Shown piece by piece: positions 19,443 through 28,532 of a stretch of DNA of 64,000 nt (position 1 is the first letter of the stretch; every line of letters starts with the position of its first letter). This DNA is from an uncultured Ignatzschineria sp. (lineage in GTDB: Bacteria > Pseudomonadota > Gammaproteobacteria > Cardiobacteriales > Wohlfahrtiimonadaceae): positions 62,001 to 126,000 of the forward strand of contig CALZEE010000002.1 in assembly GCA_945639195.1 (NCBI GenBank). Direction: 5' to 3'. The translations under genes were made by a program, and so were the position numbers. The notes beneath the pieces are model-generated. The model saw only the letters and a program-made list of their open reading frames with translations, had not been told where the DNA came from and made no database searches.

Positions 19443-20294
19443 TTACTGATTAAACCAACCATCAATTTCTGCTTGATATTTCTCGTAGAACTTCTTCGCA
19501 CCTTCTTCAGGTTTGCGATCATTCTCGCCGACCATCGCCATGAGCTCATGGAGTCGATCTGAGTTTAGTTTAAAGTTACTAAAGAATACTTCTGCTTCTG
19601 GATGATCCTCTTTAAAGCCTTGGCGAGAAAGAATTTGGATCTGATCAATCAAGAAGACATCTTTAGGATCTTCAAGTAATTTTATGTCGTACATATCCCA
19701 CATATAATGAGGTTTCCAGCCAGTAATGATGATTGGCTCTTTGGCAGCAATAGCGCGGCGAAGTTCCGCCATCATTGAGCTTTCTGAAGATGTTATTTGC
19801 TCAAATTCTAATGGGTATTCTGCAATCGCACGGATAGTGTGACCATGGAGTCCCGCTCCGGCACCAATACCATAGATTTTCCCATTAAACATTTCGCGAT
19901 TTGCATTGAGCTCATCGATTGAATCGATCTCGACATAATCTGGAACCACTAAACCACTGCTCGCATCATCAAAGACAACCCCAACAACTTCGAGCTTATC
20001 GCCGAAACGTTCCCAGTAATCTTTATGTGTATGAGGAAGCCAAGCATCTAGGTACAGATCCGCATCGCCTTTAGAGAGCGCTGCATAGAGAGGACCTGGT
20101 TCAATTAAGGTTGTTTCTACCTCAAAGCCTTTCTCATCAAGAACATATTCTGCTAAGTGCGTCATCGCAACGCCTTCTGCCCAGCTTGGATAGAGAATCT
20201 TGATAGGCTTGTTGTGATCATCAGAGCCGCATGCAGCGAGAGTGAAGAGCGAGACTGCCGCGACGGCAATCGTTTTAAATAATTTATTCATCAT
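19443..20294 (-). CDS. Glycine-betaine-type ABC transporter, substrate-binding lipoprotein
   Basis: OpuAC/ProX-family binding protein of 283 residues anchored as a lipoprotein (lipobox LAAC, lipidated C22). Three tryptophans at W38 (YPSW), W85 (DAWLPH) and W193 (GWKPHYMW) fit the aromatic cage these proteins form round a quaternary ammonium head. Last gene of the operon after ATPase and permease. The ligand could be betaine, carnitine, choline or proline betaine; the carnitine genes nearby make carnitine plausible, but that is inference. Confidence 0.88.
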   Translation of the reverse strand: MMNKLFKTIAVAAVSLFTLAACGSDDHNKPIKILYPSWAEGVAMTHLAEYVLDEKGFEVETTLIEPGPLYAALSKGDADLYLDAWLPHTHKDYWERFGDKLEVVGVVFDDASSGLVVPDYVEIDSIDELNANREMFNGKIYGIGAGAGLHGHTIRAIAEYPLEFEQITSSESSMMAELRRAIAAKEPIIITGWKPHYMWDMYDIKLLEDPKDVFLIDQIQILSRQGFKEDHPEAEVFFSNFKLNSDRLHELMAMVGENDRKPEEGAKKFYEKYQAEIDGWFNQ

Positions 20295-20408
20295 TTTATC
20301 CTTTATGTGTTGAAACTAAAGTATTGAATCTAACGTATTGAATTTTGAATATTTATAGGGAGTCTAAAATAATATGAAGACTCAAAAATCGAATCGAGGT
20401 TATTGAAC

Positions 20409-21272
20409 CTATTTTGTTCGACCGACAGCTTGAGTGATACGGTCGAGAATAATGGCAAGAATAACGATAGAGAGTCCGGCTTCAAACCCGAGTGCCATAT
20501 CTGCTTGTTGGATACTGGCGTATACGCTTTCACCAAGTCCACCGGCACCCACCATTGAACAGATCACCACCATCGATAATGCAAGCATGATGGTTTGATT
20601 AACCCCGGCAAGAATAGTCGGCATTGCGAGAGGAATCTGTACCTTGTAGAGCATTTGTGAGTTCGTACACCCAAAGGCAAGGGAAGCTTCGATAATATCT
20701 TCCGGGACTTCTTTAATCCCAAGACTGGTCATTCTGACAGCAGGCGGGAGTGAGAATATAACGGTTGCCAAAACACCAGGAACATCTCCTACAGAGAAGA
20801 AGAGAATCGCCGGAATTAAGTAGACAAATGCCGGCATTGTCTGCATAAAGTCGAGAATAGGGCGAACGGTTGCATCTGTTTTAGGGCTCTTTGCGCAGAG
20901 AATGCCAAGGGGAATACCGATAAGAAGGATAATCACCGTTGAAACAATTACCAGCACTAAGGTATCGATTAATTGTGACCAAAACCCCATTAAGGAGATA
21001 AGCGTTAATCCTAGAAGTACAAAAACGGGTAAGCTGAAAGATCTCCGATAGTTTTTAATCCGAGTAGGAAAGCTACGAATACCCGTCATTGCTATGAGCG
21101 CAATAAGCGCGATGATTGCGATCATTAGCGGCGTTGGAATTGCATTGAGTATCACTTGTAAGTTTTTAACAGAAGTCCCGATAATATACGCGACCTGATC
21201 AAAGAAAGGTCGACCTACTGTTGAAAGCCAATCGACAAATTGTTCTACATATTTACCTATTTCAATTGTCAT
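20409..21272 (-). CDS. Glycine-betaine-type ABC transporter, permease
   Basis: ProW/OpuAB-like inner-membrane permease of 287 residues with about six to seven membrane spans. The binding-protein-dependent transport loop lies in the second half (around EDIIEASLAFGCTNSQMLYKVQIPLAMP), which contacts the ATPase. The N-terminal amphipathic stretch before the first span is usual for ProW. Its start lies 3 bp past the ATPase stop with AAGGAG inside the ATPase end, so it is translationally coupled. The gap to the binding protein is about 110 bp. Confidence 0.9.
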   Translation of the reverse strand: MTIEIGKYVEQFVDWLSTVGRPFFDQVAYIIGTSVKNLQVILNAIPTPLMIAIIALIALIAMTGIRSFPTRIKNYRRSFSLPVFVLLGLTLISLMGFWSQLIDTLVLVIVSTVIILLIGIPLGILCAKSPKTDATVRPILDFMQTMPAFVYLIPAILFFSVGDVPGVLATVIFSLPPAVRMTSLGIKEVPEDIIEASLAFGCTNSQMLYKVQIPLAMPTILAGVNQTIMLALSMVVICSMVGAGGLGESVYASIQQADMALGFEAGLSIVILAIILDRITQAVGRTK

Positions 21273-21275
21273 GAA

Positions 21276-22550
21276 TTATGCTCCTTCTTCCGTCATAATC
21301 GTTTTCTCATCCAGCGCATGCATTGCATTTGCTGACTTATCCGAGGATTCGTGCCCGATAATAGGATTCTCATCATCAGACATCATCTCGACCACTTTGG
21401 TATAGCGCAGATAGCCTTGAGGACGGAAACGGCCATCTAATACGGCTAAAGGATAAGTGTGACCGGCAAAATGTGCGAGGGATTCCAAGACAGGAGAATC
21501 CTGATCAATCGTTGGAATTTCAATTAAAAGCTCCGTTGGAATCTTATCGGCTTTTTCGCGTAGCAGGCGTCTAGCGGTATTGATAGGAAGATAACCTACA
21601 AATAAATTACCCCGAGCAACGACCGGCAAGAAATGATGTCCTGCTCGCTCCATTCGTCGAACTGCCGTTGCTGGACCATCTTTTTCAATATGGATACGTT
21701 CGCTAAAGGGCTTCATGAGCCTTGCTGCGGTAATGACTTTTGTTGAATCGACATCATTAACGAATGAACGAACATAATCATCTGCAGGATTTAAAAGAAT
21801 GTTTTCGGCACTATCTTGCTGAACAATCACGCCATCTTTCATAATAGCTATGGTATCGCCAAGCTTCAGTGCTTCATCAAGATCATGCGTAATAAAGACA
21901 ATGGTCTTTTTAAGTTTATCTTGAATTTCAATAAGCTCATCTTGCATTTGTGAACGAATTAAAGGATCTAGCGCACTAAAGGATTCATCCATGAGGAGAA
22001 TTTCTGAGTCATTCGCTAAGGCTCTTGCAATCCCAACACGTTGCTGCATTCCCCCACTAAGCTGATGAGGATAGGAGTTTTCATATCCTTTTAAGCCGAC
22101 CATTTCTAAGACTTCCCGCGCTTTTTTATGGCGCGTTTCTTGAGACATCTTTTTAATTTCGAGTCCAAAGGCAACATTATCGAGAATCGTTTTATGCGGA
22201 AGTAGAGCAAAGTGTTGAAAGACCATCCCAATTTTCTCGCGACGAATATCGATGAGCGCTTTTTTAGAAACCTTTGTGATATCTGTATCACCAATAAATA
22301 CAGCACCTTGGGTAGGGACATTCAGCATGTTAAGGCATCTTAGAAGAGAGGATTTACCACTTCCTGAGAGACCGATAACAACAAAAATTTCTCCCTGTTG
22401 AATTTCAAAGTTTGCATTATTCACTGCAATCACTGCTTTAGTCTTTTCAAGGATCTCATCTTTAGATGCGCCCTTGTTGAGCATTGCTGCGGCTTGTTTT
22501 TTGTTTGCGCCATAAATAAGCGACAAATCTTTTACACTAATAATAGCCAT
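21276..22550 (-). CDS. Glycine-betaine-type ABC transporter, ATP-binding subunit with C-terminal CBS region
   Basis: ProV/OpuAA-like ATPase of 424 residues. Walker A is GLSGSGKS (60-67), the signature is LSGGMQQR, Walker B is ILLMDESFSALDP, and the H-loop is THD. The roughly 30-residue insertion between the first strands (about 17-40) is typical of the ProV group. Residues after about 290 form the paired CBS-like region that in OpuA senses ionic strength. First gene of the operon, about 215 bp from the predicted promoter. Confidence 0.92.
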   Translation of the reverse strand: MAIISVKDLSLIYGANKKQAAAMLNKGASKDEILEKTKAVIAVNNANFEIQQGEIFVVIGLSGSGKSSLLRCLNMLNVPTQGAVFIGDTDITKVSKKALIDIRREKIGMVFQHFALLPHKTILDNVAFGLEIKKMSQETRHKKAREVLEMVGLKGYENSYPHQLSGGMQQRVGIARALANDSEILLMDESFSALDPLIRSQMQDELIEIQDKLKKTIVFITHDLDEALKLGDTIAIMKDGVIVQQDSAENILLNPADDYVRSFVNDVDSTKVITAARLMKPFSERIHIEKDGPATAVRRMERAGHHFLPVVARGNLFVGYLPINTARRLLREKADKIPTELLIEIPTIDQDSPVLESLAHFAGHTYPLAVLDGRFRPQGYLRYTKVVEMMSDDENPIIGHESSDKSANAMHALDEKTIMTEEGA

Positions 22551-23098
22551 AAATTATTAATTTTTCCTTTTCCTGAAGACGTGTAGAAACGTGACCTTCA
22601 AGCGGGTCTATTGTTTAATAAATTTTTTTTAGGCAGATAACCTCAGTGGTTATTGAAGAGGGGAAAAGCGAGGAAAAAATGAACGAATCACTTATACAAA
22701 AACTCAAACTTTTCAAATTGTGTAACTACCATTTGCGGTCTGAAACGACATTAACCGTTTGCGACCTAAATAATTATACGGCAGTAACTTATTAATTCAA
22801 CGAGAGGTTTTTAGGGAATATAAAGCCTTGACAAAAAAAGACAAGCATAGTGATTCTATGGAATCGGGGTTGAGGACTTCCATTTGCCAGATTCAAAAAA
22901 AGTCGTTTTTTTGTAGAAAAGCCCTTTTAAATTATGTTAAATTGTATAAATATTACTCATTAATGAAGTATGATAGGCTGATAACACCGCTTTAACAGCC
23001 TCTATTTATCCTGTTTATCCTTTTATATCTCTTTTTAGGTATATTCTATAAGCTATAGTGCTATTAAAAGAGATGAGAATAAGATGAGGAACTAATCC
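22551..23098. other. Spacer between the betaine operon and gbsR-like gene
   Basis: 548 bp without a gene. Holds the operon promoter and operator described separately, and an inverted repeat AGGCTG/CAGCCT around 22973-22999 without T-run. Confidence 0.6.
22737..22800 (-). promoter_or_regulatory. Promoter and candidate operator of the betaine ABC operon
   Basis: On the minus strand TTGAAT (22800-22795), 16 bp, perfect TATAAT (22778-22773). Just downstream, over the expected transcription start, lies an imperfect inverted repeat GGTCTGAAACG/CGTTTGCGACC (22737-22747, 22756-22766; 9 of 11 paired). A repressor bound there would block initiation; the neighbouring GbsR-like protein is the obvious candidate. 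Confidence 0.55.
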
Positions 23099-23650
23099 TT
23101 ATTTCTCTTCTTTTTTTGCACCTAGAATAAAGCGCATCAATCCAGAACCGGTTTTCATGAGGCGCTTTAAACCTGTCGAAGAGAATGAAAGAAGTTGATC
23201 TCCTAAGGCATTTAATGCGTGTAGAAGGGCGATACTCTCTTTGGCTCGATCTTGGAAGACCTGACGTTCATTTTTGAATTCAGGATCATTAATAAGATCT
23301 GTGAGCATCATTTCCGTAGGTTTGAGTTCTTGCTCTATGCGTTCTTTGGCGATAATTTTAAAGAGTTCCCAAACATCACCATAGGTTTCAAAGTAATCTT
23401 TACGATCATTAAGTTGATGCGATCGTTTGACAAGTCCTAAACGTTCTAATTCCTTAATGCTATTGCTCGCATTAGAGCGCGCAATATTCAGCAATTCACA
23501 GATGGCTTCCGCACTGAGCGCTTCACCACGAATAAAGAGTAATGCATGAATCTGGGCAACGGTACGATTAACCCCCCAACGACTTCCCATTTCTCCCCAA
23601 TGGAGAATAAACGCAAGCTCTTTAGTGGTTAATTGATTCTCTTGATTCAT
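23099..23650 (-). CDS. GbsR/MarR-family transcriptional regulator
   Basis: Winged-helix regulator of 183 residues resembling GbsR, the choline/betaine-sensing repressor. The N-terminal MGSRWGVNRTVAQIHALLFI segment and the helix-turn-helix SAEAICELLNIARSNASNSIKELERLGLV (about 46-75) are characteristic, followed by a helical effector/dimer region. It lies upstream of and co-oriented with the betaine ABC operon, which it probably represses. A 16-bp perfect palindrome overlaps its own promoter, so it may also be autoregulated. Confidence 0.85.
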   Translation of the reverse strand: MNQENQLTTKELAFILHWGEMGSRWGVNRTVAQIHALLFIRGEALSAEAICELLNIARSNASNSIKELERLGLVKRSHQLNDRKDYFETYGDVWELFKIIAKERIEQELKPTEMMLTDLINDPEFKNERQVFQDRAKESIALLHALNALGDQLLSFSSTGLKRLMKTGSGLMRFILGAKKEEK

Positions 23651-23732
23651 GATTACTCCGATTTAAGACCTGTTTATGGGTAAATAAGGGCTCTGTTTAA
23701 AAGTTCCTTAAAATAACACCCTGCTAAAAAAT

Positions 23733-23760
23733 ATCATACCAAATTTCTGTAATTACAGAA
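23733..23760 (-). promoter_or_regulatory. Promoter and 16-bp perfect palindrome upstream of the gbsR-like gene
   Basis: TTCTGTAATTACAGAA (23745-23760) is a perfect palindrome placed a few bases upstream of an extended -10 (TGG, then TATGAT at 23738-23733 on the minus strand). It covers the -35 region, a usual position for a repressor site. Confidence 0.6.
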
Positions 23761-23798
23761 TGAAATGATTCAATCGCTTCAGAACTATCCCTATCTAT

Positions 23799-24713
23799 TT
23801 AAAATCCCTTTGCTGTTAAGCGGATTGAGATGTGTTTTTCTAGAAAATCAACGCAGGCCTTCAGTTTGGCACAGTTGCTCAATCTTGTGGGGTATATTGC
23901 CCAGATATTTGCATCTTGATAGTAGTCGGGAAGAATACGGATTAACTTCCCTTGGGCGATTTCTGGGGCAACATCCCACAATGATCTCAACATAATGCCT
24001 TGACCTGCTAAAGCCCACTGCCGGACAAGTTCCCCATTATTGGAAGAGAGATTCCCCGATACTTTAATATGCGCATCGCCTCGAGGCGCGCTTAACTTCC
24101 AGAGAGCATATGCCGAATCGCGCTCTTGAATCACGAGACATGAATGGTTTAGGAGCGCTTGCGGCGACATGGGGGTGCCATGCATCGCAAGATATTCCGG
24201 GGATGCGCAGAGAATACGAATATTGTCAGCGAGTTTTTTTGCAATTAGGTTGGGGGCGATTTGATTACCGATATGGATATCTAAATCAACATGCTGGGTA
24301 ATCAAATCTTGCATCTTATCGATTGTATCGAAGCGCACGCGGATTTTAGGATATTGTTTTACAAATTCAGAGAGCATTGGGGCGATATGTTGTCGACCAA
24401 ATCCTAAGCTACTGGTAATTGTAAGATTGCCTTGAGGGTCGGTAATATCATCGGTAAGATCTTCCGTCATTTTTTGCATATCGAGCAGAATTTCTTGTGC
24501 CCATGCATGCACTTTCTCCCCTTGATGCGTCAGTTCAATAGAGCGGGTGGTGCGATATAAAAGTTGATGATTAAGGGTATCTTCTAAGACCTGTATTCGT
24601 TTAGAGACGTAAGAACGTGAAAATCCTAATTCATCAGCAGCTTTAATAAAGCTCTTGTTTTTAACAACAATCATAAACACATGGAGATCATGCGTTTGGG
24701 GAAGGGTGATCAT
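23799..24713 (-). CDS. dmlR: LysR-family regulator, probable DmlR (activator of dmlA)
   Basis: LysR-type regulator of 304 residues: helix-turn-helix at about 5-65 (SFIKAADELGFSRSYVSKRIQVLE) and a two-lobed effector-binding domain thereafter. It is divergent from dmlA, the arrangement of E. coli dmlR-dmlA, where DmlR activates D-malate use. The frame runs back to a TTG at 24761, but the ATG at 24713 gives the usual LysR N-terminus; no strong ribosome-binding site is visible for either. The symbol rests mainly on context. Confidence 0.75.
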   Translation of the reverse strand: MITLPQTHDLHVFMIVVKNKSFIKAADELGFSRSYVSKRIQVLEDTLNHQLLYRTTRSIELTHQGEKVHAWAQEILLDMQKMTEDLTDDITDPQGNLTITSSLGFGRQHIAPMLSEFVKQYPKIRVRFDTIDKMQDLITQHVDLDIHIGNQIAPNLIAKKLADNIRILCASPEYLAMHGTPMSPQALLNHSCLVIQERDSAYALWKLSAPRGDAHIKVSGNLSSNNGELVRQWALAGQGIMLRSLWDVAPEIAQGKLIRILPDYYQDANIWAIYPTRLSNCAKLKACVDFLEKHISIRLTAKGF

Positions 24714-24914
24714 AGGAGATATCTCTGTTATAGGTCGGTTATTAGAAAGTAGAAGCAACAAGCTATTTTAATGTAATATTTCAGTATTCAATTGTCCACA
24801 TAATAAAGATTAAGAGTTTCTAAAATGTCTTCAATCATTCGCGTGATTTCTGTCATTATGTGATCAAGAGCCGATATAAGATAGATTGCAGAGATTCATA
24901 AAGGAGATTGAATA

Positions 24915-26003
24915 ATGGAGAGAAGATTTAAAATTGCTGTTTTAGCGGGTGACGGGATTGGTAAAGAAGTAATGCCTGAGGGATTAAAGGTTTTGCAACA
25001 TATTGCGAAAAAGCTCAATCTACAGCTCGATTTCGAATGCTTTGATTGGGCCAATTGTGATTATTATGCCGAGCACGGGGTAATGATGCCGGATAATTGG
25101 TTTGAGTTATTAAGTCCCTTTGATGCCATCTATTATGGCGCAGTTGGTTGGCCGGAGTTAGTGCCCGATCATGTATCATTATGGGGATCTTTACTACAAT
25201 TTAGACGCCGGTTTGATCAATATGTGAATTTACGACCTGTCCGTTTATTGCCGGGAGTTACATCACCGTTGGCGAATAAAGTGCCGGGAGATATTGATTT
25301 TTATGTTGTCAGAGAAAATACAGAAGGGGAATACTCGGCGATTGGTGGGAAGGTTTACGAGGGAACCGCACACGAGTTTGTCTTGCAAGAATCTGTCTTT
25401 AGTAAGCGCGGGATTGATCGGATTTTGCATTATGCATTTGAGTTTGCGAGCAATCGCCCCCGTAAAAAACTGACGAGCGCGACAAAATCTAATGGGCTTG
25501 CTATTAGTATGCCGTACTGGGATGAACGTGTTGAGGATGTTGCGACGCAATACCCAGATATTACTTGGGATAAGCAGCATATTGATATACTTTGCGCCCG
25601 TTTTGTGATGAAACCTGAGCAGTTTGATGTGGTGGTTGCCTCTAATCTGTTTGGGGATATTCTGTCAGATCTCGGACCTGCATGTACCGGAACAATGGGC
25701 TTAGCACCTTCTGCAAATATTAATCCAGAGCGTACTTATCCTTCTCTGTTTGAACCTGTTCATGGCTCTGCTCCAGATATTTATGGGCAAAATATTGCAA
25801 ATCCCATTGCAATGATCTGGTCGGGCGCCATGATGCTGAATTTCTTTGGTGATTTAGAGGGTTGTGAGCAATATAAAACCGCTCATGATCTTATCTTACA
25901 AGCGATAGAGGCAGTATTAGTTGAAGGACCTCATACGAAAGATATGAATGGCAATGGCTCAACGCAGGATATCGGGGATGCGATTGTTGCAAGGATTGGT
26001 TAA
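24915..26003 (+). CDS. dmlA: D-malate/tartrate dehydrogenase (decarboxylating)
   Basis: Beta-decarboxylating dehydrogenase of 362 residues, homologous to LeuB but of the YeaU/tartrate dehydrogenase branch. Evidence is AVGWPELVPDHVSLWGSLLQFRRRFDQYVNLRP and RENTEGEYSAIGG in place of LeuB's [10 protein letters not shown]. It oxidises (R)-malate to pyruvate and CO2 with NAD and Mn/Mg. The start has AAGGAG at ideal spacing. Flanked by dmlR and the carnitine oxygenase genes, it would take the D-malate derived from carnitine. Confidence 0.9.
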   Translation: MERRFKIAVLAGDGIGKEVMPEGLKVLQHIAKKLNLQLDFECFDWANCDYYAEHGVMMPDNWFELLSPFDAIYYGAVGWPELVPDHVSLWGSLLQFRRRFDQYVNLRPVRLLPGVTSPLANKVPGDIDFYVVRENTEGEYSAIGGKVYEGTAHEFVLQESVFSKRGIDRILHYAFEFASNRPRKKLTSATKSNGLAISMPYWDERVEDVATQYPDITWDKQHIDILCARFVMKPEQFDVVVASNLFGDILSDLGPACTGTMGLAPSANINPERTYPSLFEPVHGSAPDIYGQNIANPIAMIWSGAMMLNFFGDLEGCEQYKTAHDLILQAIEAVLVEGPHTKDMNGNGSTQDIGDAIVARIG

Positions 26004-26125
26004 GCATTCAATACAAGCTGTTAAAATCAGCATTGAAGACCCTCATCCTCATAGCGTATTTATATCATTGATATAAATTTCGCGAGATATCGCTCGATAT
26101 TGATAGGGGATATAAGGTGTGATAG

Positions 26126-26170
26126 ACCCCATGGCATGATGTTGAAAATGCCATGGGGTTTTGTTGTTTT
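26126..26170 (+). terminator. Intrinsic terminator after dmlA
   Basis: Perfect 12-bp stem ACCCCATGGCAT/ATGCCATGGGGT (26126-26137, 26148-26159), then an interrupted T-run. Confidence 0.8.
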
Positions 26171-26390
26171 TATTGTGGAAAAAGAGCCGCCCAGGCACGA
26201 CAAATTTCCTGAAGGGATGGGTGATGATTATTTATAGGGATTAATTAAAGCGTTCTCTAAAAGAGATGATAGAATCGAGACATTAATAAATCTCAATGAT
26301 TCATGCAAATTGGCATGTACAATCATATGATTAATCAGAAATGTGAGTCTAAAGTTATTTGGATGCATAAAAAAGAGGTTCCCCTTTAAT
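26171..26390. other. Leader of the HTH-PAS regulator gene with two palindromes
   Basis: CATGC/GCATG (26302-26317) and a perfect 12-bp AATCATATGATT (26321-26332) lie 60-90 bp before the regulator start and may be its own binding sites. The rest is featureless. Confidence 0.45.
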
Positions 26391-27299
26391 ATGAGTACTC
26401 AAGAAACATTTGGAGATAGGCTCCTTGCATTATTAAAACAACATAAACTGAGTCAGCAAAAAGTGGCAGAGGCTTTAGGCGTATCGCGTACGGCTGTCAA
26501 TAAGTGGACAAAAGGGGGGATGATCGATGATATGAATCTCGAGAATCTCGCTGATTTTCTGCAAGTAGATAAAATTTGGTTGAAGTATGGTGAATATCAA
26601 ACAAATGAGACGGCTGAAGAGTTCCCCCTATCAACCCGCCATATTAATGATTTCTATCTTCAAGAATCGAATAAAATTGTGACGTGGGAATGGGATATCC
26701 TGACAGATGATTTACGTTACTCTGATAATGTTGAGCAGATATACGGCATTCCTATTCATACTAACCAAGACTTCTTATCGTTGATGTCTGAAGGGGCGCA
26801 AGAAAAACTTTTGGTTGAGTATGCCAAGATCATTCAACATGGTGGTGCACATGAGATTGATTTTAAGATCAGCCTCAATGGAGAGATCCGGTGGATTACG
26901 TCGCGAGCTGCAGGAATGAAAGGGCCCAATGGCAAAATCACGAAAATTGTAGGCATCAGTCTCGATAATACGGCGCGTAAAAAAAACGAGCTCTTTTTGC
27001 GACAATTCAAAGGTTTTTTTGAGCTGTTATTGCAAACATCTCCCCATTTAATAGTATTTATTGACCCTGCTGGAGAGATTTTGGCGAGTAATTGCTTAGA
27101 TAAAAAAGTGGATTACCTCAATTTACAGAGCTTTCTCTATCAGTTAGCCATGGAAGAAAAAAAACAGATCCTGCATATTTGTGAGCAAGCACAAGGGACA
27201 ATTGTGTTTCAGGAAAAAGTGCTAAAAGTCACTAAAGGCACAGATAATGAGGGAGTAATATTTTTAATGCTAGAGATAGCCCCTGAATTGTTGGTCTAG
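26391..27299 (+). CDS. XRE-type helix-turn-helix regulator with PAS domain
   Basis: DNA-binding regulator of about 302 residues. The XRE helix-turn-helix is at about 5-60 (LSQQKVAEALGVSRTAVNKWTKGG). A PAS/PAC domain follows (about 78-195, with WEWDILTDDLRYSDN and a closing IVGISLDNTARKK), and then a less clear second PAS-like region to the C-terminus. The ligand is unknown. It sits between dmlA and cntB, so it may control the carnitine genes; carnitine clusters known to me use LysR-type regulators. The start is uncertain: the ATG at 26391 has a distant AAGAGG, and a GTG at 26343 would add 16 residues. Confidence 0.75.
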   Translation: MSTQETFGDRLLALLKQHKLSQQKVAEALGVSRTAVNKWTKGGMIDDMNLENLADFLQVDKIWLKYGEYQTNETAEEFPLSTRHINDFYLQESNKIVTWEWDILTDDLRYSDNVEQIYGIPIHTNQDFLSLMSEGAQEKLLVEYAKIIQHGGAHEIDFKISLNGEIRWITSRAAGMKGPNGKITKIVGISLDNTARKKNELFLRQFKGFFELLLQTSPHLIVFIDPAGEILASNCLDKKVDYLNLQSFLYQLAMEEKKQILHICEQAQGTIVFQEKVLKVTKGTDNEGVIFLMLEIAPELLV

Positions 27300-27321
27300 T
27301 TTTTTGTGTTGAAATGGTAAA

Positions 27322-27351
27322 ACAGAGAATATCATTAGGATTATTCTCTGT
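27322..27351 (-). terminator. Probable terminator of cntAB (minus strand)
   Basis: 10-bp perfect stem ACAGAGAATA/TATTCTCTGT; on the minus strand it runs into TTTT, on the plus strand no T-run follows. Confidence 0.55.
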
Positions 27352-27418
27352 CTTGATTGTGGCTCAGTCTGACTGGATCTCTTTTGCTTTGGCTTTACTT
27401 TAGTTTCATGATGATTAT

Positions 27419-28369
27419 CTAAAGATCTAAAACGATTTTTTTACCTTTGGCTCTAGAGACGCAAATCATCATCGATTTCTGCGCGGCTTGCTCCTCTTCA
27501 TCAAGATAGAGATCCTTATGAAGCGCCTCGCCTTCGAGGATTGCTGTTTCGCATGTGCCACAGATGCCATTGCGGCAGAGGCATTCAACTTTAATGCGCT
27601 TATCGGCTTCTAATGCTTGTAAGATTGAGGTATTTTCATCAATCATTAATGAGAAACCCGATTTCTCAAATACGACCTCAAAAGCGTCGCCAGAACTTCC
27701 TGTTTCAGTGAAGTTTTCAAAATGGACGTGGTCTGCCCCTAAGATATCAGTGCCATGTTTTATGACGGCATCCATTAATGATTGCGGGCCACATACATAA
27801 ACATGTGTATTCTTAGGTTGTTGCTCAATCAGCGCTTTTACATCGAGATGATGGTTGAGCGAGTTGTCATAAAGCGAAAGTTGATCTTTTAAGGAGTCCT
27901 CTAATGCTGAAGCAAAGGCCACATTTTTACGATCTCTAAAGCAATAATGAAGCTCAAAAGGAAGATCTTTTTTCTCGATAGCGTGAAGGTATGAAATAAA
28001 GGGCGTAATCCCAATGCCTCCGGCAATAAAAAGATGCTTTATAGAGGTGTCTTCAAGTAACGGGAAAAAGTTTTCCGCAGGAGAGATCTCTATTACATCG
28101 CCTTCTTTGAGTGATTGGTGCATATAAGCAGAGCCGCCTTGAGATTGCTCGCTTAATAATACCGCAATTTGATAATGATCCGTGCAATCAGGATCACTAA
28201 TCAAAGAGTATGCTTTGGTGGTATCGATATCATCTAAATGAAGACGGATATGACTGCCGGGGCTAAATGGTAAGAGTGATTCATGTAGGGGGTGAAACTC
28301 AAATTTTTTGATATTAGCGCTCAATTGTTCAATAGAGCCTACTTTTACAGGAATTTTAACAGTTGCCAT
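27419..28369 (-). CDS. cntB: Carnitine monooxygenase reductase component CntB (YeaX-like)
   Basis: Electron-transfer partner of the CntA oxygenase, 316 residues. Domain order is an FMN-binding barrel (1-105), an NAD-binding domain (about 110-215, FIAGGIGITPF at 115-125 and YVCGPQSLMD), and a C-terminal plant-type 2Fe-2S ferredoxin with C265, C270, C273 and C303. This layout is shared by phthalate dioxygenase reductase and VanB. The assignment to carnitine rests on the gene following cntA on the same strand, 163 bp away. Confidence 0.9.
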   Translation of the reverse strand: MATVKIPVKVGSIEQLSANIKKFEFHPLHESLLPFSPGSHIRLHLDDIDTTKAYSLISDPDCTDHYQIAVLLSEQSQGGSAYMHQSLKEGDVIEISPAENFFPLLEDTSIKHLFIAGGIGITPFISYLHAIEKKDLPFELHYCFRDRKNVAFASALEDSLKDQLSLYDNSLNHHLDVKALIEQQPKNTHVYVCGPQSLMDAVIKHGTDILGADHVHFENFTETGSSGDAFEVVFEKSGFSLMIDENTSILQALEADKRIKVECLCRNGICGTCETAILEGEALHKDLYLDEEEQAAQKSMMICVSRAKGKKIVLDL

Positions 28370-28433
28370 AAAAAGCCTCTTTTAGATATATGTGCGTTTT
28401 GTAAAATAGTCAGATGTGGTGCGTATACGCTTG

Positions 28434-28473
28434 CTTAGCCCGTGCATAAGCTCGCTTATACACGGGATCTAAG
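28434..28473 (-). other. Hairpin in the cntA-cntB intergenic region
   Basis: Long inverted repeat: CTTAG, CCCGTG, ATAAGC paired with GCTTAT, CACGGG, CTAAG, with single mismatches. No T-run follows on the minus strand, so it is more likely a stability or processing element than a terminator. Confidence 0.6.
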
Positions 28474-28532
28474 TGCCATTATTTATTGTGATCAGTCTAT
28501 TAACTCTATTAAGTAGATTGATTGTTTTAATA

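Noticed and set aside
24915-26003. dmlA as a second leuB
   Set aside because: Lacks the LeuB-specific [10 protein letters not shown] loop and carries the tartrate/D-malate branch motifs; sits by dmlR and cntA.
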